Assembly: GCF_000006405.1 (NCBI RefSeq)
Contig: NW_003202922.1
Span: 237,663-301,662, forward strand
From: Perkinsus marinus ATCC 50983
Lineage: Eukaryota; Perkinsozoa; Perkinsida; Perkinsidae
Direction: 5' to 3'
DNA length: 64,000 nucleotides
Below are positions 1 to 11,285 of the stretch, piece by piece; the stretch's first letter is position 1, and each line of letters starts with the position of its first letter. A model generated the notes under the pieces. That model did no database searches. It had not been told where the DNA came from and worked only from the letters and a program-made list of their open reading frames with translations. The translations under genes were made by a program, and so were the position numbers.

Positions 1-191
1 AAAGAGAACGACTCCTTGCCTGACGATATCAAACGGTGTTATTACCGCGCTTTGCGTTGAATGCTGATTAGGTCATAACAGGTTTTTGCGGACAAAGGAT
101 GCTTGCCGACACATATACTACTGCTGGATGGACGGCCGATTCATGCCCTTTTTAAATAGGGGAATGGAAGAAGCCGGTAATGTAAAGGCTC

Positions 192-632
192 GTGTATGAA
201 GGCGAGTATGTTGTAGGGTTCCTATCCCCTTGGTGCGCCCAAGTGCGGAGGGCTTGCAGCGTCTCAGTGGAAAAGGGAGCGTCTTCATCCAGTGAGGAGT
301 CAGAGCCGCAGCCAGTCACATCACGGCGTCGCATTGAGAGGAGGGTAGACAGCCACGGTTGCCACAACGCGAGGTTCTCTCGTCAGTTAGATACGTCTGA
401 AGTAGCTCCTAGTAGGCCGCTGATGTCGATGGACAAGTGGAGGGTGGTTGCTGCCACCGCAACGTTGTGGGTCGACCCGCCATCTCGTGCTAGGGGCGGT
501 CATTGGGGTCGTTCGTACAAGGAAAAGGTTCCTAAAGGTACTATCGGCATGATTTGCCAACTCGCATTCGTTATCGCGCTGAGGACCAACGCAAGCGGAC
601 CTTCGTTGAAGTGGAAATACACTGTCGTCTAA
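192..632 (+). CDS. uncertain open frame, 146 codons
   Basis: An open frame of 146 codons with a Ser/Glu-rich patch (residues about 28-40) followed by an Arg-rich patch. I recognise no domain. The opposite strand over 152-367 also stays open and looks about equally protein-like, so the coding strand is not settled. It could be an exon of a gene that continues left of the window, or chance. Confidence 0.2.
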   Translation: MYEGEYVVGFLSPWCAQVRRACSVSVEKGASSSSEESEPQPVTSRRRIERRVDSHGCHNARFSRQLDTSEVAPSRPLMSMDKWRVVAATATLWVDPPSRARGGHWGRSYKEKVPKGTIGMICQLAFVIALRTNASGPSLKWKYTVV

Positions 633-657
633 ACGGGTTCATAAGCCCCTCTATGAG

Positions 658-861
658 ATGCTAATTTTAGGGACAATCATCTCACAAGCCTCAGCCTTAA
701 TGGACTTCGGCCCACAAGTTGGCGTTGCATTTCGAACGCGGGAAGGATCCTGGGTGCACGTTTATGAAGTTGACAGAGCAGGACGGCGGCTGCCAGTGCT
801 AGTACCTGTTAACAGCTCAGCAGCGTATCCTATTGCCGAACTGAGGCCAGCAGTGAGCTGA
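658..861 (+). CDS. possible 3'-terminal exon, unknown protein
   Basis: An open frame ending in TGA at 859-861. From about position 697 it reads as a compact, mixed hydrophobic and charged segment (DFGPQVGVAF, then GSWVHVYEVDRAG) that looks more like real protein than its surroundings. A pyrimidine-poor AG lies just upstream and could serve as an acceptor. No family recognised, and linkage to the frame at 192-632 is not demonstrated. Confidence 0.28.
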   Translation: MLILGTIISQASALMDFGPQVGVAFRTREGSWVHVYEVDRAGRRLPVLVPVNSSAAYPIAELRPAVS

Positions 862-1459
862 CGCTAATTCTCTCTTGCCTACTGTTGTTTTGTTGGCACA
901 GTGGAGTCAGTTGGTGGGGAGTCTTCCGGGTATGTTCGAACACAATGGGTAGATCCGCATATATAGCGTCTCATTCCTAGTGCTTGCTTTCACGTAGAGA
1001 CTGCAAGCAAGAGTGGATAATTAGTAGGCACTTTTCCCGATCGTGTCTGGGCTGTACCCCCTTGAGGAATTGCCAGGGTTGGTTTTCCCCTGACCTACTT
1101 CTGTACTGCAATTCATGCTGTATTACAGCAGCTGTAATAGCAGCTTCAGTACATTTTGAATCAATAAGGTATATCATACATTTATATGCGTCGTGTTAGT
1201 CGGCAACTGTCAACTGGGGGCTGTATCGGTTGACCATTGGCACCTCCTTGGGCAGAATGAAAGTTCCTGAAGTTACTCGCGTTGTCGTTGTTCGACGGAA
1301 TCGTGCCAGGACGAGGTTTCGGCTCGACAAATACGATTTATCTTACCAACGGAAAACCCCGAAAAGACTGCGAACGAAATTGGAAAAATCTCCTCCAAAG
1401 AGACGTATATGAAGTTTCACGTCACATGGTGAGGAAATCATTCCACATATTCCGCTTAA
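862..1459. other. intergenic, no supported gene
   Basis: Short frames occur on both strands (for example a basic 60-codon frame at 1230-1412), but none has a recognisable motif or plausible splice context. I see no RNA gene or repeat here. Confidence 0.5.
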
Positions 1460-3784
1460 CACTCCTCGCTTTTACAGTCGCCACTGCCAAGTTTGCATCC
1501 ACGAGGGTGACAGTAGCATAACGAACGTGCCTAAGAAAGTACCACTAACTGTACCATAACGCATCGACCATACACATTCGAGTTGGGATTGGGTATCCCT
1601 CCGTACTGTCCCTGCTGGTACCTGTGAAACCATCCACCAAAGACGTGTACCACGATGTCGTCTTACTGGAGCCCATGGGTCCCTGGCGGTGCCTTGACAG
1701 GTGGCGGCGTCTGGATGTCGTAGAGCCAATGCTGGCGATACGGCTTCCACCAAAACCTGTCCTCATCCATAACATATTTTTGTAGTGCGGAAACCTCACG
1801 AGTCGTTGAGTCCCTCGCCTGCATGTGCCCGGATGGTGACGCTCTGCAAAGGCGTTAAGGGACTCGGTACCTGCTGAGGAGCCATGGCCCGGTATGGCTG
1901 CGGTCCATCACCCCCTGTGGGGCCACAGAGTAGCCCATGGCCTGTGCCATCTGAGCAGCTGCCGCCTGCATGGCAGAACTCTGGGAGTACCTTCGAGATA
2001 AGAGTCGGCACACGCCACCACCGATGCCGCTTGACTTCGCGTTATTGGCCATTTGGCGTGCCATCTCCGCCGCTCTAGTTGCCTCGGCCTCAGCCCGAGT
2101 CACCATGTGCTCGGCGACCGCTGCCCTATGCGATGCTTGAGCCAGGAGACGTTCTATGAGCTAAGGCGTCCAATGTTCTGGTGAATACAGTCCATCATCT
2201 TCCCCACATTTGTAGCTAGAGCAGCCTTCACAGCTGTTTGGTTCACAATGCGCTGAGCGCTGGCAACAGCCGAGGAAGCCTCCAAGGCAGCATCGTGCAA
2301 GAGGCGCTCCCCAGCCAGTCTCGTTAGAAAGACGTATCCTGTCCAATACGCACTGCCAAGAATTCACTCTAATGGGTAGCGTGCTACCATCAGATTTTGA
2401 CTTTAGATCTCCGGAGAGCTGCTGTGCCTTATTCATTCGAGAGCCCCAAAAATGTCGCCACTTATCCGACTCGTGCATTTTCGTGAACCGTAGTGCCTGC
2501 CACTGTGCCGATGACCAACCTCGTGGAGGCAGCGGCTTGCCTTTTGGTAGGCGTTGAAAAGGTCCTGTTCTGTCTTATCGGTGCCACTGAATGCAGTGCT
2601 GTGATGCCCATGACCTCTGGTCTATGATAACAGCATGAGAATCATATGGCGTTCCTGAACTAACTGCGAAGCTAGCCTTCTTCGGCTCGTCAGCAAGATG
2701 TTGCATTGCCTTGGCGAACTCGGCCTTCCTAGCTGCATCGAGGGACTTGGTCGCAAGGGTCTGACACCTAGAGTCCCCAATCGCACACCATAGTGGCACA
2801 GATCACATGGGCCATAAGAGCCTGCTTGGTGGCTGTGTCCACCATCTTCTGAGCGAGCTTCTGACTATGCACAGCTTGCTCGGCAATTTGGTCAACCTGT
2901 ACGAGGCTAGTTTCTGCGACCATGGGCTGTTCCACCCCAGACCAGATGCTGCCCGTCCTTCTGCATCTGCTCACCAATGAGGGCTGCCCATCTCATCAGC
3001 CTACTGGCATCGTGCTGCGTTTGCATCACGTAACTGACCGGCTGAGCCCGCCATCGTTCTTAGGATGAGTGCATCTACTCATGGGTCTTCTCCCGTAGAA
3101 CCTCGATGTCACCAGCAGCTGAGTCGGCCTGACGACATATCGATGGTTCAAAATTTCGTATGTTCAAATTCCACCATTTTGGATGCGACGAAGGCGTGGT
3201 TCGCCCAATTTGTTGCTGCCTCGGCCGGAGGGGGAGGGAGACTGTTGGGGCGTGGTGGGTGATGCCACTCTCGACTGTAGCCTGCAAGGCGCCCTTGAGG
3301 GTATGCATATAGCAACGCCTCACCATCGTCCACCCCGTAGCCTGGGCCATTGAACCCAGGACACTTGCATTTCCATTTTCCAGATGTTCCCTTCGCCCCT
3401 TTACCAGGACGATGAGGCAGCACCTTGTGATGCTTCAAGCCGGCATGGCTCTGATGAGCTGGCTGATGGTGTGCGTGACCTATCAATATTGTCAAGCACT
3501 GCGGGTTAGATCCAGAGGGACAACGATTCTCCTTTGCTACCATGACTAGCAGTAACCGCTTCTCACTGCAGAAGCTGAGGGTCGTTAGGAAATCCACTCG
3601 GAATTGTCATAGCGTTGTCACCGATAGAGCGAGAAAAGACATGCGAGTGTTCATAGATTGATCCGATTGATCGCGATAAGGGAAGCTTCTCACCTGCGGC
3701 GTGATGATGGGCGTTGGCCTCTAGTGGGAAAGCAGTCGCTGCCAGTGGTGGATTCAAATGGGCATTCGGTAAGGCGAAAACCAT
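1460..3784 (-). CDS. Ala-rich helical multi-exon protein, unknown function
   Basis: A gene of ten or more small exons joined by GT-AG introns of about 38-60 nt. The start chosen is the ATG at 3784 (MVFALPNAH), only 52 bp below the stop of the carboxylase gene. The N-terminal part is His/Pro-rich. The middle is made of amphipathic Ala-rich helices: IAEQAVHSQKLAQKMVDTA, SLDAARKAEFAKAMQHLADE, AGERLLHDAALEASSAVASA and ERLLAQASHRAAVAEHM. The C-terminal part is Trp/Tyr/Gly/Pro-rich (WWKPYRQHWLYDIQTPPP, then YQQGQYGGIPNPNS). The coding frame is recovered across at least eight consecutive introns, so the gene is real. The last exon is ambiguous: the stop is at 1531 or, after another 45-nt intron, near 1460. 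No family recognised. The helices could form a scaffold or coiled-coil-like bundle, which is an inference. Confidence 0.62.
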
Positions 3785-3836
3785 CAGGAGAGCGGATCCC
3801 TCGGACAAAGTGAACACCACAGTAAGTGGTCTGGGG

Positions 3837-5784
3837 TCATCCACTGAATTTTATAGCTGCATGAGGGTCAACCCATTCGATCAACCATACTAGTGACCAT
3901 ACGCCATGGCCAAGGAGCTCCCAGCGTTTACCAGTCTTGAGTTCTACTATGCCATCAGGGCCCGTGCAATTGACCGGGCCAATGCCCCTCAACAGTACTG
4001 TGAGGCGAGCGTCCATCAGACAGCGTAACGTCCGCGGTTGTACATCATCACTCAGATGTAGCAGGGGGTTTGCGACTACTCCTTGGTCGCGACTGATCAC
4101 GAAATATTCGTTGTTATAAGGTGCCCAGGATTGCAGGTCCTTCTCGAGCAAAGACCGCCAGCGCTCAGGCAGGTCAAAGGGCATCAGAGGCGGGGGCCAT
4201 GATGGCTCCTGTGAGTCGAGTATGTCGAATCGAGAGTCCACCACTAACTGGAAGGGGCGGCCGCAGACCGCCAGCCAGTGATTGGAGCTCAACTGATATG
4301 CTGTCTTGCTAGTGCTGCCGCCTTGTGTCATCTTGCGTCTAGCAAACTGCACTATGAGGTTCCTATGCGGAGTCGTTCCCCTTGGCATCATCTCGTACGT
4401 GTTAAGAACACTCCTCGTCCCCGTTTCCCACTTGGCGGCGACGAAGTACCCCAGCTTCAGCTGCTTGTCCTTCAACGAAGGGTGGGGGATGGAGTCCCTG
4501 ATGGCCTTGGATTTCATGCGCCACGAAAACTCATGATGGAGAGCAGTCACTTCCGTGATCTCGTTGATCTCCGATACGCTGACGTTGCCAAACAGGAAGA
4601 AACGTCGCAAGGAGAAGGCAGCTTGCCCGAATATGATTAAGAAAACCAGGAGGGCTTTTCCAGTGGATGTCGTTTTGCCGCGGCCGTCCCGAGTTTTATA
4701 TGGTAGGAAGAGCAAAGTAGTGGCGAGCATATTCAGTGGGAAGAATTGGATACTCTCGAAAAGCCATAGCAGGTTAGTGACGTGGAATGGTATGAACACG
4801 CCCAGACACACATACGTGGCCACGCTTTTCCCTAATGTGACGGCTGTGAGGAGAAGAGGGCCGCCAATCAGGTCCAGGAGGAGGCCACCCCAGGCGAGCA
4901 GCTCAGCGAGCTGAAGCAGCGTCATGTGCCGCGGTACCAGCATGTGGACTAGTGGGAAATCCCAATTGTGCAACATTGTCTCTGTGATGTAGCCGTTGAG
5001 CCAGGCTTCTGAGATCTTGCTCATGCCCGCCATGAAGTAGGTCCAGCATATGAGGGAGCGAAAAGCGAAGTAGAACCAGGACGGCACCGTGTGGACCAGC
5101 AACCTTCTGAGTTCCTTATCGTCATCAGAAGAGCTCAACGGCGACTCGGGCTCTCCACTCAAGCCATGGTTAGCATCAAAACCGGTCTGCTCTTCAGAGG
5201 ACCTCAACAGGGACTCGGCCGTATCCATCATCTCTGGTCCTCGCCGGCTCAGCTCAGTGACACGGCTCATGTCATCATTCAGGCCACGAGGCGAATACTC
5301 GAAGTCGGTGATAGTGAACAAGGCGAGCTCGAGGATATTAAGATAGTAGTGGTTGTTCCAGTTGGTGAAGTCGGATATTCTAAGATAGGCATATACGATG
5401 AGAAGGGGTACACTAGTCCAGCAGGAGGGCTCCAATGCGACGAAGCAGACACTCATAAAGCAACCTAACATAGGCGTGGCTGACTTCCAACAAGCCGAGG
5501 CCGTTCCCAGCCGACTGACCCACCTACGACTAGGGCAAGATCCAGACTCAATGGGGTTAAGGGAACGTCGAAAGGGAGCTCTGCAGGGGCCACCGGGCTG
5601 AAACCTGAGGAAGAACAAGTCGCGCCTGAAATATGCTACGGCATCTACCTTGTGACATGATCTCAGCGGCGTGATCAGAGAACCATAGAAGCTCTAATAC
5701 GATGACAAAACCAAAGCACCTCCGATACAGCATGAACGGCCCGGCGTCGGCCCGACCGGTCAGCCAGGACGGACCAGAAGGCAT
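3837..5784 (-). CDS. vitamin K-dependent gamma-carboxylase-like HTTM protein
   Basis: Family members use a transmembrane HTTM domain; the animal enzyme carboxylates glutamate in ER-lumen proteins using reduced vitamin K. Three exons are deduced: 5784-5649, 5604-5524 and 5479-3837, joined by two introns of exactly 44 nt, giving about 619 residues (human GGCX has 758). Family hallmarks are visible: GPFMLYRRCFGFVIVLELL near the N-terminus, WNNHYYLNIL (the conserved NNH segment), YFMAGMSKISEAWLNG (its Lys falls where human GGCX has the catalytic Lys), then FHVTNLLWLFESIQFFP. Several hydrophobic helices follow, then a soluble C-terminal region. An acidic Ser-rich insert (SLLRSSEEQ to SSSDDDKE) lies between the NNH segment and the Lys motif. 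The stop is 52 bp before the next gene on the same strand. The family assignment is strong. The substrate and true carboxylase activity are unknown. Confidence 0.85.
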
Positions 5785-5854
5785 CAGCGAAATGAACGAA
5801 TAAAGTCAGTGCAATTGACTCGGCACAACACACCAGAAGACTTCGGAAATCGAC

Positions 5855-8800
5855 TTATTGATTTGCATGCTCAGCAGGCCAGAGGTGGGACTCAGCGAGG
5901 TCGACATCATCCTCTTCCTGGCTTGGCTGAGTAGTCGCCTGGTTTTCCTTCGACTCCTCAGCGATGGTACTCGGCCCTGCACAGAAGGACACATACAACG
6001 TGGCGGTCCAATGTAGCAAACCTGCAGCAGCATCAACATGTTGCCGAGTTTTCCTGTCTCTGACTCGGCGATGTCTACGAGCTGACTCCACCGTAGTGTG
6101 GCGGAATAAGCTGGCCGGCGCTGGCATATCAACGAAAGCATTATAGCCACTGAATAGGAAGCTGCACATCACTACGATCGACTACGACCACTCACTTGGT
6201 GCTGCTACTGCTGCTGACTGGTAGAGCAGGGATATTGGCCAGGGCAAGAGCCGTGCCGCCGCCGCCACCAAAAGTAGCATGCAGTAGACGCCTCTCCAGA
6301 CTGAACCAAAGGGCTCAATCGTCAAAGTCGCTACAGGACTATACTCAGCTATCCGTTGCTCGTATGAGACCTTCGACTCAGATGCCCGTTTTTCAATGTG
6401 GCCTTGTAGCCGGACCAGCTCCTTCAGCTTGCCGTTCGTGGTAGACACTTTAGTATCTGATCGACAATTCGACAACATCAGTTTGGCCCAAAGCTTACGG
6501 GCCTCCTTAACCTTCTGTTTGTTCTTAGCTTTGACTTTCTTAGCATACGATCGGGTACGTCGGAGCTCCTCAGCAACTGCCTGTGAATGCCGCGACATCT
6601 CCTACGGCATGGTAGATCAATGACCGCTCCAATTCACCCAAGCCCACGAGCAATTCAAGCCTGGTTTCCTGCGCCTCTCTCGCCCACTGCTCTGCATCTT
6701 GAGCCGCCTTATGCCTCTCGTATTCATCTACACCACAGAGCTGCACTCAGCATGCCACAGGACCAACCTACGTGCTCTATTGATATCCTTGAGCTCAGCC
6801 TTCAGAGCCGAGATGGACATCTCTTTCTCTTCCAGCTTCTCCACAGTATTAGTCAGCTTACCACACAGCATAAAGACAGAAACAGCGAAGCCTGAGCTAC
6901 ATGAGCGAGAGTCTCCCTGTGCTTCGACTGTAGCATAGCGTAGTCCCTGGCCATCTGCTCGAACTCAGCAGCCTTGTCTTCCGCAGCTCTCATCTGAGCT
7001 CTCGCTTGCTCCAATGAGCTAGCGACTATGACCGCCTGAGAAGACCATGCCCAGGCCAAAACACCCAGTGTTGGACTATCTGTTCACTTCCCTCAGGACT
7101 TTTGTCATTTATTGTAGGAATTCATATACGAATTCTGGTAGAAGTGTATAGAAACCGACAAAGGTTTCCTAGAATTTTCATATTGTCCCCGTGTAGTTGA
7201 CCCTGTGCATATTTTCCCCCACGTAACGCACCTTATCCTCCTTTTCAGCCAATGCCCGTTGATTTCTATCCTCTACTGACCTCAGCGCCGCCTCGAGCTG
7301 AGATCGCCACAGTCTCTGCCTCTCCATCAGATGTGTCGCCTCACCTCGCTGATGGTCTGTTTAGCCTCCGCACACGCTGTATTCATACCAGCCAGCCGCC
7401 TGTGCAGTTCACAGACCTCCGCCTCGTGGGCCATGGTCACTCGCGCCTTATCAAAAAGACAACTCCAGCTTTGACTGCGGCATTTCCCTCCCACCGTCTC
7501 CTCATCGAACTTTCTCTGGATCTCCGAAACGCGTCGCTCCGCCTCATTCACTTGCTCAGCTGCTCTATTGACTTGTTCACAGCATTCCCGACACTTCCGA
7601 TCGAGCTCCTTCTCCAAGCGACCCACGCATCCCTCTTGAGCGGAGAGTTGAGATCGGAGATCGGCCTATTGGAAGCTGATGAAGTGGCGGAATTTCGGTA
7701 TCAACTTAGACATTCTAATCCACTGTGTGACCTTGGGAGATATGAACAACAAATCTCATGATGTTCGTCCTCACCCTCTGGGCGGGCGCCATCCCTTGCT
7801 TTAGGTAAGCAGTTCGGTCCTGGTTTCTCTTACCATCTCTTTTTCACTCTCTTTCCTCAACGCCTTCTTCTCCTCCTCATGAGCCCTCTTCATAGCTGTC
7901 ACACTAGTCTCCAATCGTTCCTACGATAACACTAGCAGCCGTGGCTCCAATGAAGCATACAATTTCCCTTCCCCTTCTCGCGCTCTCCTCAGTGAGAGAA
8001 GCATGAGCCCGATCCGTCTTGGCCTTCTCAGCCAATGCATCTCGCGCTTCCTTCCCCCTCTGGAGAATCTCCGCCCTCTGCGCCTACCACAACACCAGTA
8101 GTAGTCTACTTAGTAGCTGTTGGCCTTGTCTCTACTACTAATAGAAACAGAGGCAACAGTCGACGCTTACCTCGATCCTAGCCTGTAAAGTCGATACCGT
8201 TTCCTCGTGCTGCTCCTTCAGTGAGGCCACCAGAGCACTTCCCTCCTGCTCCACCCAGTACGTAAGGGAACCAACCATCATTCGCCTACCTTCATTTTAG
8301 CTCCCATTTCGTAGACCTGCGCTTTCAGTTTCGGGATCGCACTGACCTGCTCTGCATACCGTCGCATCTCCAACTCTGCCTCCCTAAGCTTTCGCTGTAG
8401 CTACATGAGAAAAGTCAATAATAGTCTGCCACGGTTCTCCCTCACCGTCTCTTCCTCTTCCTTAACTTCCTCTCTCGCTTTCTTCAGTGCAGCATCGGCC
8501 TGCTCACCACAGATGAGCCATCTCATCCCAGCAGCAGCAGCCCACCTCTTGTCGCTCCATAGCATTGCGTATCTTCTCCTGGTCGAGTTCTCGTTGCAAC
8601 TCCGCGCACTTCTGCCTGCTGCTGGCCAGCCTTGACTCAATCGCCGCCATCTTGCGATTGTATCTGTCATCGAAAATACGCTACCTTCGAAGTTCCTCCC
8701 AGCCCCACTCGATCTCGAGCTCCCCCGCTATCTTCAACTTCTCTGCCTCAATGTCTTCCTGTGTGGTGATCATTCTATGTAGTCGCCGCATCTGTCAGGC

Positions 8801-9196
8801 GGAGCGAAGCAACTTCAATAATGGCGAATAGCCACAACCCACTTCATCAGCTTGAGTCTCCAACTGAACCTTCCACTGCTCCCTCGAGCTCTTCTGGTCC
8901 TGGAACGCCCTCTCAAGCTCTCCCTGTGTTTGGCCCAGCAGCTCCTCGACCTCCGACACCCTCCCTTGCAAGGCCGAGTTTTCCGTCACCACACTGTCGT
9001 TGTAGACTCTCAACTTCTCGAGCCTGCACGTCAGTAAGCAACGATTCGATCGCACATTGCAATCTCACTTCTCTTTAAAAAGCTGAACGGTCTCCTCCGC
9101 CTCTGTCAGCTGCCTTTGTTTCAGCTCTAACTGGCCCAGCAAGTGAGCGTAAGCGTCATCATCGTCATCACCACCTTGTTCCCTATCTAGAGGCAT
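5855..9196 (-). CDS. long coiled-coil protein
   Basis: Many exons on the minus strand encode heptad-rich, Glu/Lys/Arg/Ala-rich sequence. The start chosen is the ATG at 9196 (MPLDREQGG followed by an Asp run), 128 bp below the Rpn8 stop. Coiled-coil exons include LLGQLELKQRQLTEAEETVQ, LQGRVSEVEELLGQTQGELE, MGRLEKELDRKCRECCEQV and SSLEQARAQMRAAEDKAAEF. The exon at 6182-6598 is again coiled coil (AVAEELRRTRSYAKKVKAK). A hydrophobic stretch near its end (GVYCMLLLVAAAARLLPW) may be a membrane anchor or may lie in an unspliced intron. The C-terminus is acidic (EESKENQATTQPSQEEDDVD), stop at 5855-5857. It resembles golgin or kinectin-type tethers in form only; no specific family is identifiable. An intron at about 7050-7230 contains a MITE. 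Confidence 0.68.
7066..7225. mobile_element. hAT-like MITE (family 1), copy in coiled-coil gene intron
   Basis: Starts CAGTGTTGG and runs through the family's conserved interior to CATATTTTCCCCCACG, where the last bases are eroded. It lies between coiled-coil exons; the likely host intron runs from a GTGCGT donor after EKEDK to the TTCTCAG acceptor before AVIVASSLEQ. The flanks agree at only 5 of 8 positions, so the target duplication is degraded or the right end is misplaced by a base or two. Confidence 0.75.
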
Positions 9197-9324
9197 CGAC
9201 AGAGTAAAGGCTCGTATGACACTAGGAACGACCCGCAACCCTCCTGGCCTTCGAATTAACAACAAAAATCAAAGTAAGTAGAAACTGCGCACTCGGTGTT
9301 TCTGCACAACTCAACCCCATCACT

Positions 9325-11155
9325 TCACGGTGCTGTTGCCGACTTCTTGCTCTCTACAACAGACCAGCTCAGCGTTGGAAAGCCGCTAGGCTGCTTACCT
9401 TTAGCTGCAGAGATCTTCTCTGCCTTAGCCTCGGCCTTAGCCTCCGCCTCTGCTTCTGGTGCCTTATTAGCGATCTTGTTGTTGATGAGGTTGTGCAGGG
9501 CGACGGTGGCACGCAGTATCGATCCTGGGCCCATCAAGTTTCAATACTCATTTACCCTCGACCTACCCAAGTAAATGCACAGCATACTGTCGTTGGTCTC
9601 CACATTGAAAGAACGCATGAGCTCAACGTCCTCCTGGCTGTCACCAGGCAAGTAGTTGAATATGTTCTGACCAGTGCCGAATACCCCGAGCATGGCAGCA
9701 GCGGTTGTCTCACCTGGAGATTGTAGATGATTTGTGCATTAGGAGGCAGCTTGCCATCGATAACCTGCCCTAAGTACTGTGCAATCTCATTAATCTTCAC
9801 CACGAGGGTTCTGAAAGGAGGCATTCCATCAACCACAGGAGTCGAGTCGAGAGGCGGTAGCAGTGTCGGAAAATATGCATATGGTCAACTACATGTGTTG
9901 CTGACCGTAAGGAAATTCCGAGAAAATTTGGGAGATACCCGAATTTCTATAACTAGTGAGGGAACTCCTGAGCTCAGCCTCCAACACTGATCGATAGCGG
10001 CCGAAATCATACCAAACGAGCTGCCCGAGACTTACTTCAAGGCATTCATCTTAGACTCCACTCGAGTGGCCAGAGTACTCGTGCTCTGCGTCCTGTCACA
10101 ATACGCCATAAAGGGGCGGTCCTGCCTCGCTCAAGAGGAACTCACCTGATGTCTCGTAGCAGATGCTCTACACCGACCTCCTCGGCTTCAAAGGCTCCAA
10201 CAACAGAAGGCAAGTGAACGAAGGTTCTACGAGTGAGAGGATCTGCAGAGGCCTAAAAACAACGATGAGTTGAAGATCAATTCTGCTGTTGTCATGGCTG
10301 TTATCACGAAGGGCTTCCTATTGAATGTTTCTATACCCTACTGGAACATCCGAATGACCAGCAAGATTGAGTTACCTCTTCAGCCGAGTAGTAGGCCTGC
10401 ATGGGGAAGTCTCTGGGATCGAGATCCCCCTTCTTAGCAGCACTGCTACTATTGCCTCCAGTGACGTCCATAATGAGGAACACAGGCTCCGGACAATACC
10501 TTGTAATGAGGAATACCAACACATTCTCAACAACATCCAGATGGAGACGACAGGCTACCGTCGGAAGATCTCATTGATTGCGAGATCGCTAGGTTTAATC
10601 CTGGGCCCGCTAGAGTACCACCCCACGACCACTTCCTTCTGCGAGACCTGCAATAGAAACACATAAAAACAAATGCTCTCTCTCTACCTGCTGCTCCCAT
10701 CGAAACCCATACGATGAGTCATCAATCTCACCAACAACATGCAAGAGCCGCGCCTACCTTTTTGAACATGGCATACATCTTTTCGTGATAGTTATGGTCA
10801 ACAAACCACACCTGAGGGTCTCTCAGGTCCTCCTCGAAGGGCAAGGCGAAGCTGTTGGTAACATGCAGTTTACCATCCTGAAAGGAGACACTACACAACT
10901 TTCGCCACCGAAAAGGTCTACCAGCATCTGGCCCAACAGCGTGCCCACAACACGTCTCGCCGTGCCCCTAGCCGCCCTGTTGTAATGATCGACAATAGAG
11001 AGGAGCACCTGCCAGAGAAATTCCAAGTCTAAGGCCAAGTCGCGCCTTACAATGGGGTGAACGACAACAGTAGTGTTGATGCGATCGCCAGAGCTCTTGG
11101 CCAGAGTCATCTGGCTGACGTCCACCTCCGGTGCTTGTGGCTTCTTGCCAGACAT
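9325..11155 (-). CDS. RPN8: 26S proteasome lid subunit Rpn8 (PSMD7)
   Basis: Non-catalytic MPN subunit that pairs with Rpn11 in the proteasome lid. Starts at ATG 11155 ([11 protein letters not shown]). Exon 1 is 11155-11051 and exon 2 is 11008-10922, separated by a 42-nt intron; the next intron is 44 nt. Visible in order: [123 protein letters not shown] and [18 protein letters not shown], ending in a Lys/Ala/Glu-rich tail. The WYSSGP segment lacks the metal-binding His of active JAMM enzymes, as expected for Rpn8. One intron near 9.84-10.03 kb carries a MITE. The upstream alpha-solenoid gene ends 131 bp before this start. Confidence 0.95.
9861..9989. mobile_element. hAT-like MITE (family 1), copy in RPN8 intron
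   Basis: Begins CAGTGTCGGAAAATATGC and ends GCCTCCAACACTG. It is inserted in the intron between the exons ending VESKMNALK and starting [10 protein letters not shown]. The flanks GGCGGTAG and ATCGATAG agree at 5 of 8 positions, so the duplication is decayed. The interior is internally deleted compared with the 170-190 bp copies. Confidence 0.8.
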
Positions 11156-11285
11156 ATCGCTGTGAAAAGTGAACCCGACAAACTGAAACAACCAAGTGAA
11201 AAAATACGAACTCGAAAACGAGAGCCACAGTAGTATCTGCCGTGATATCAAGTATATCAAAAATGATATTTTTTCGACTTCGACT

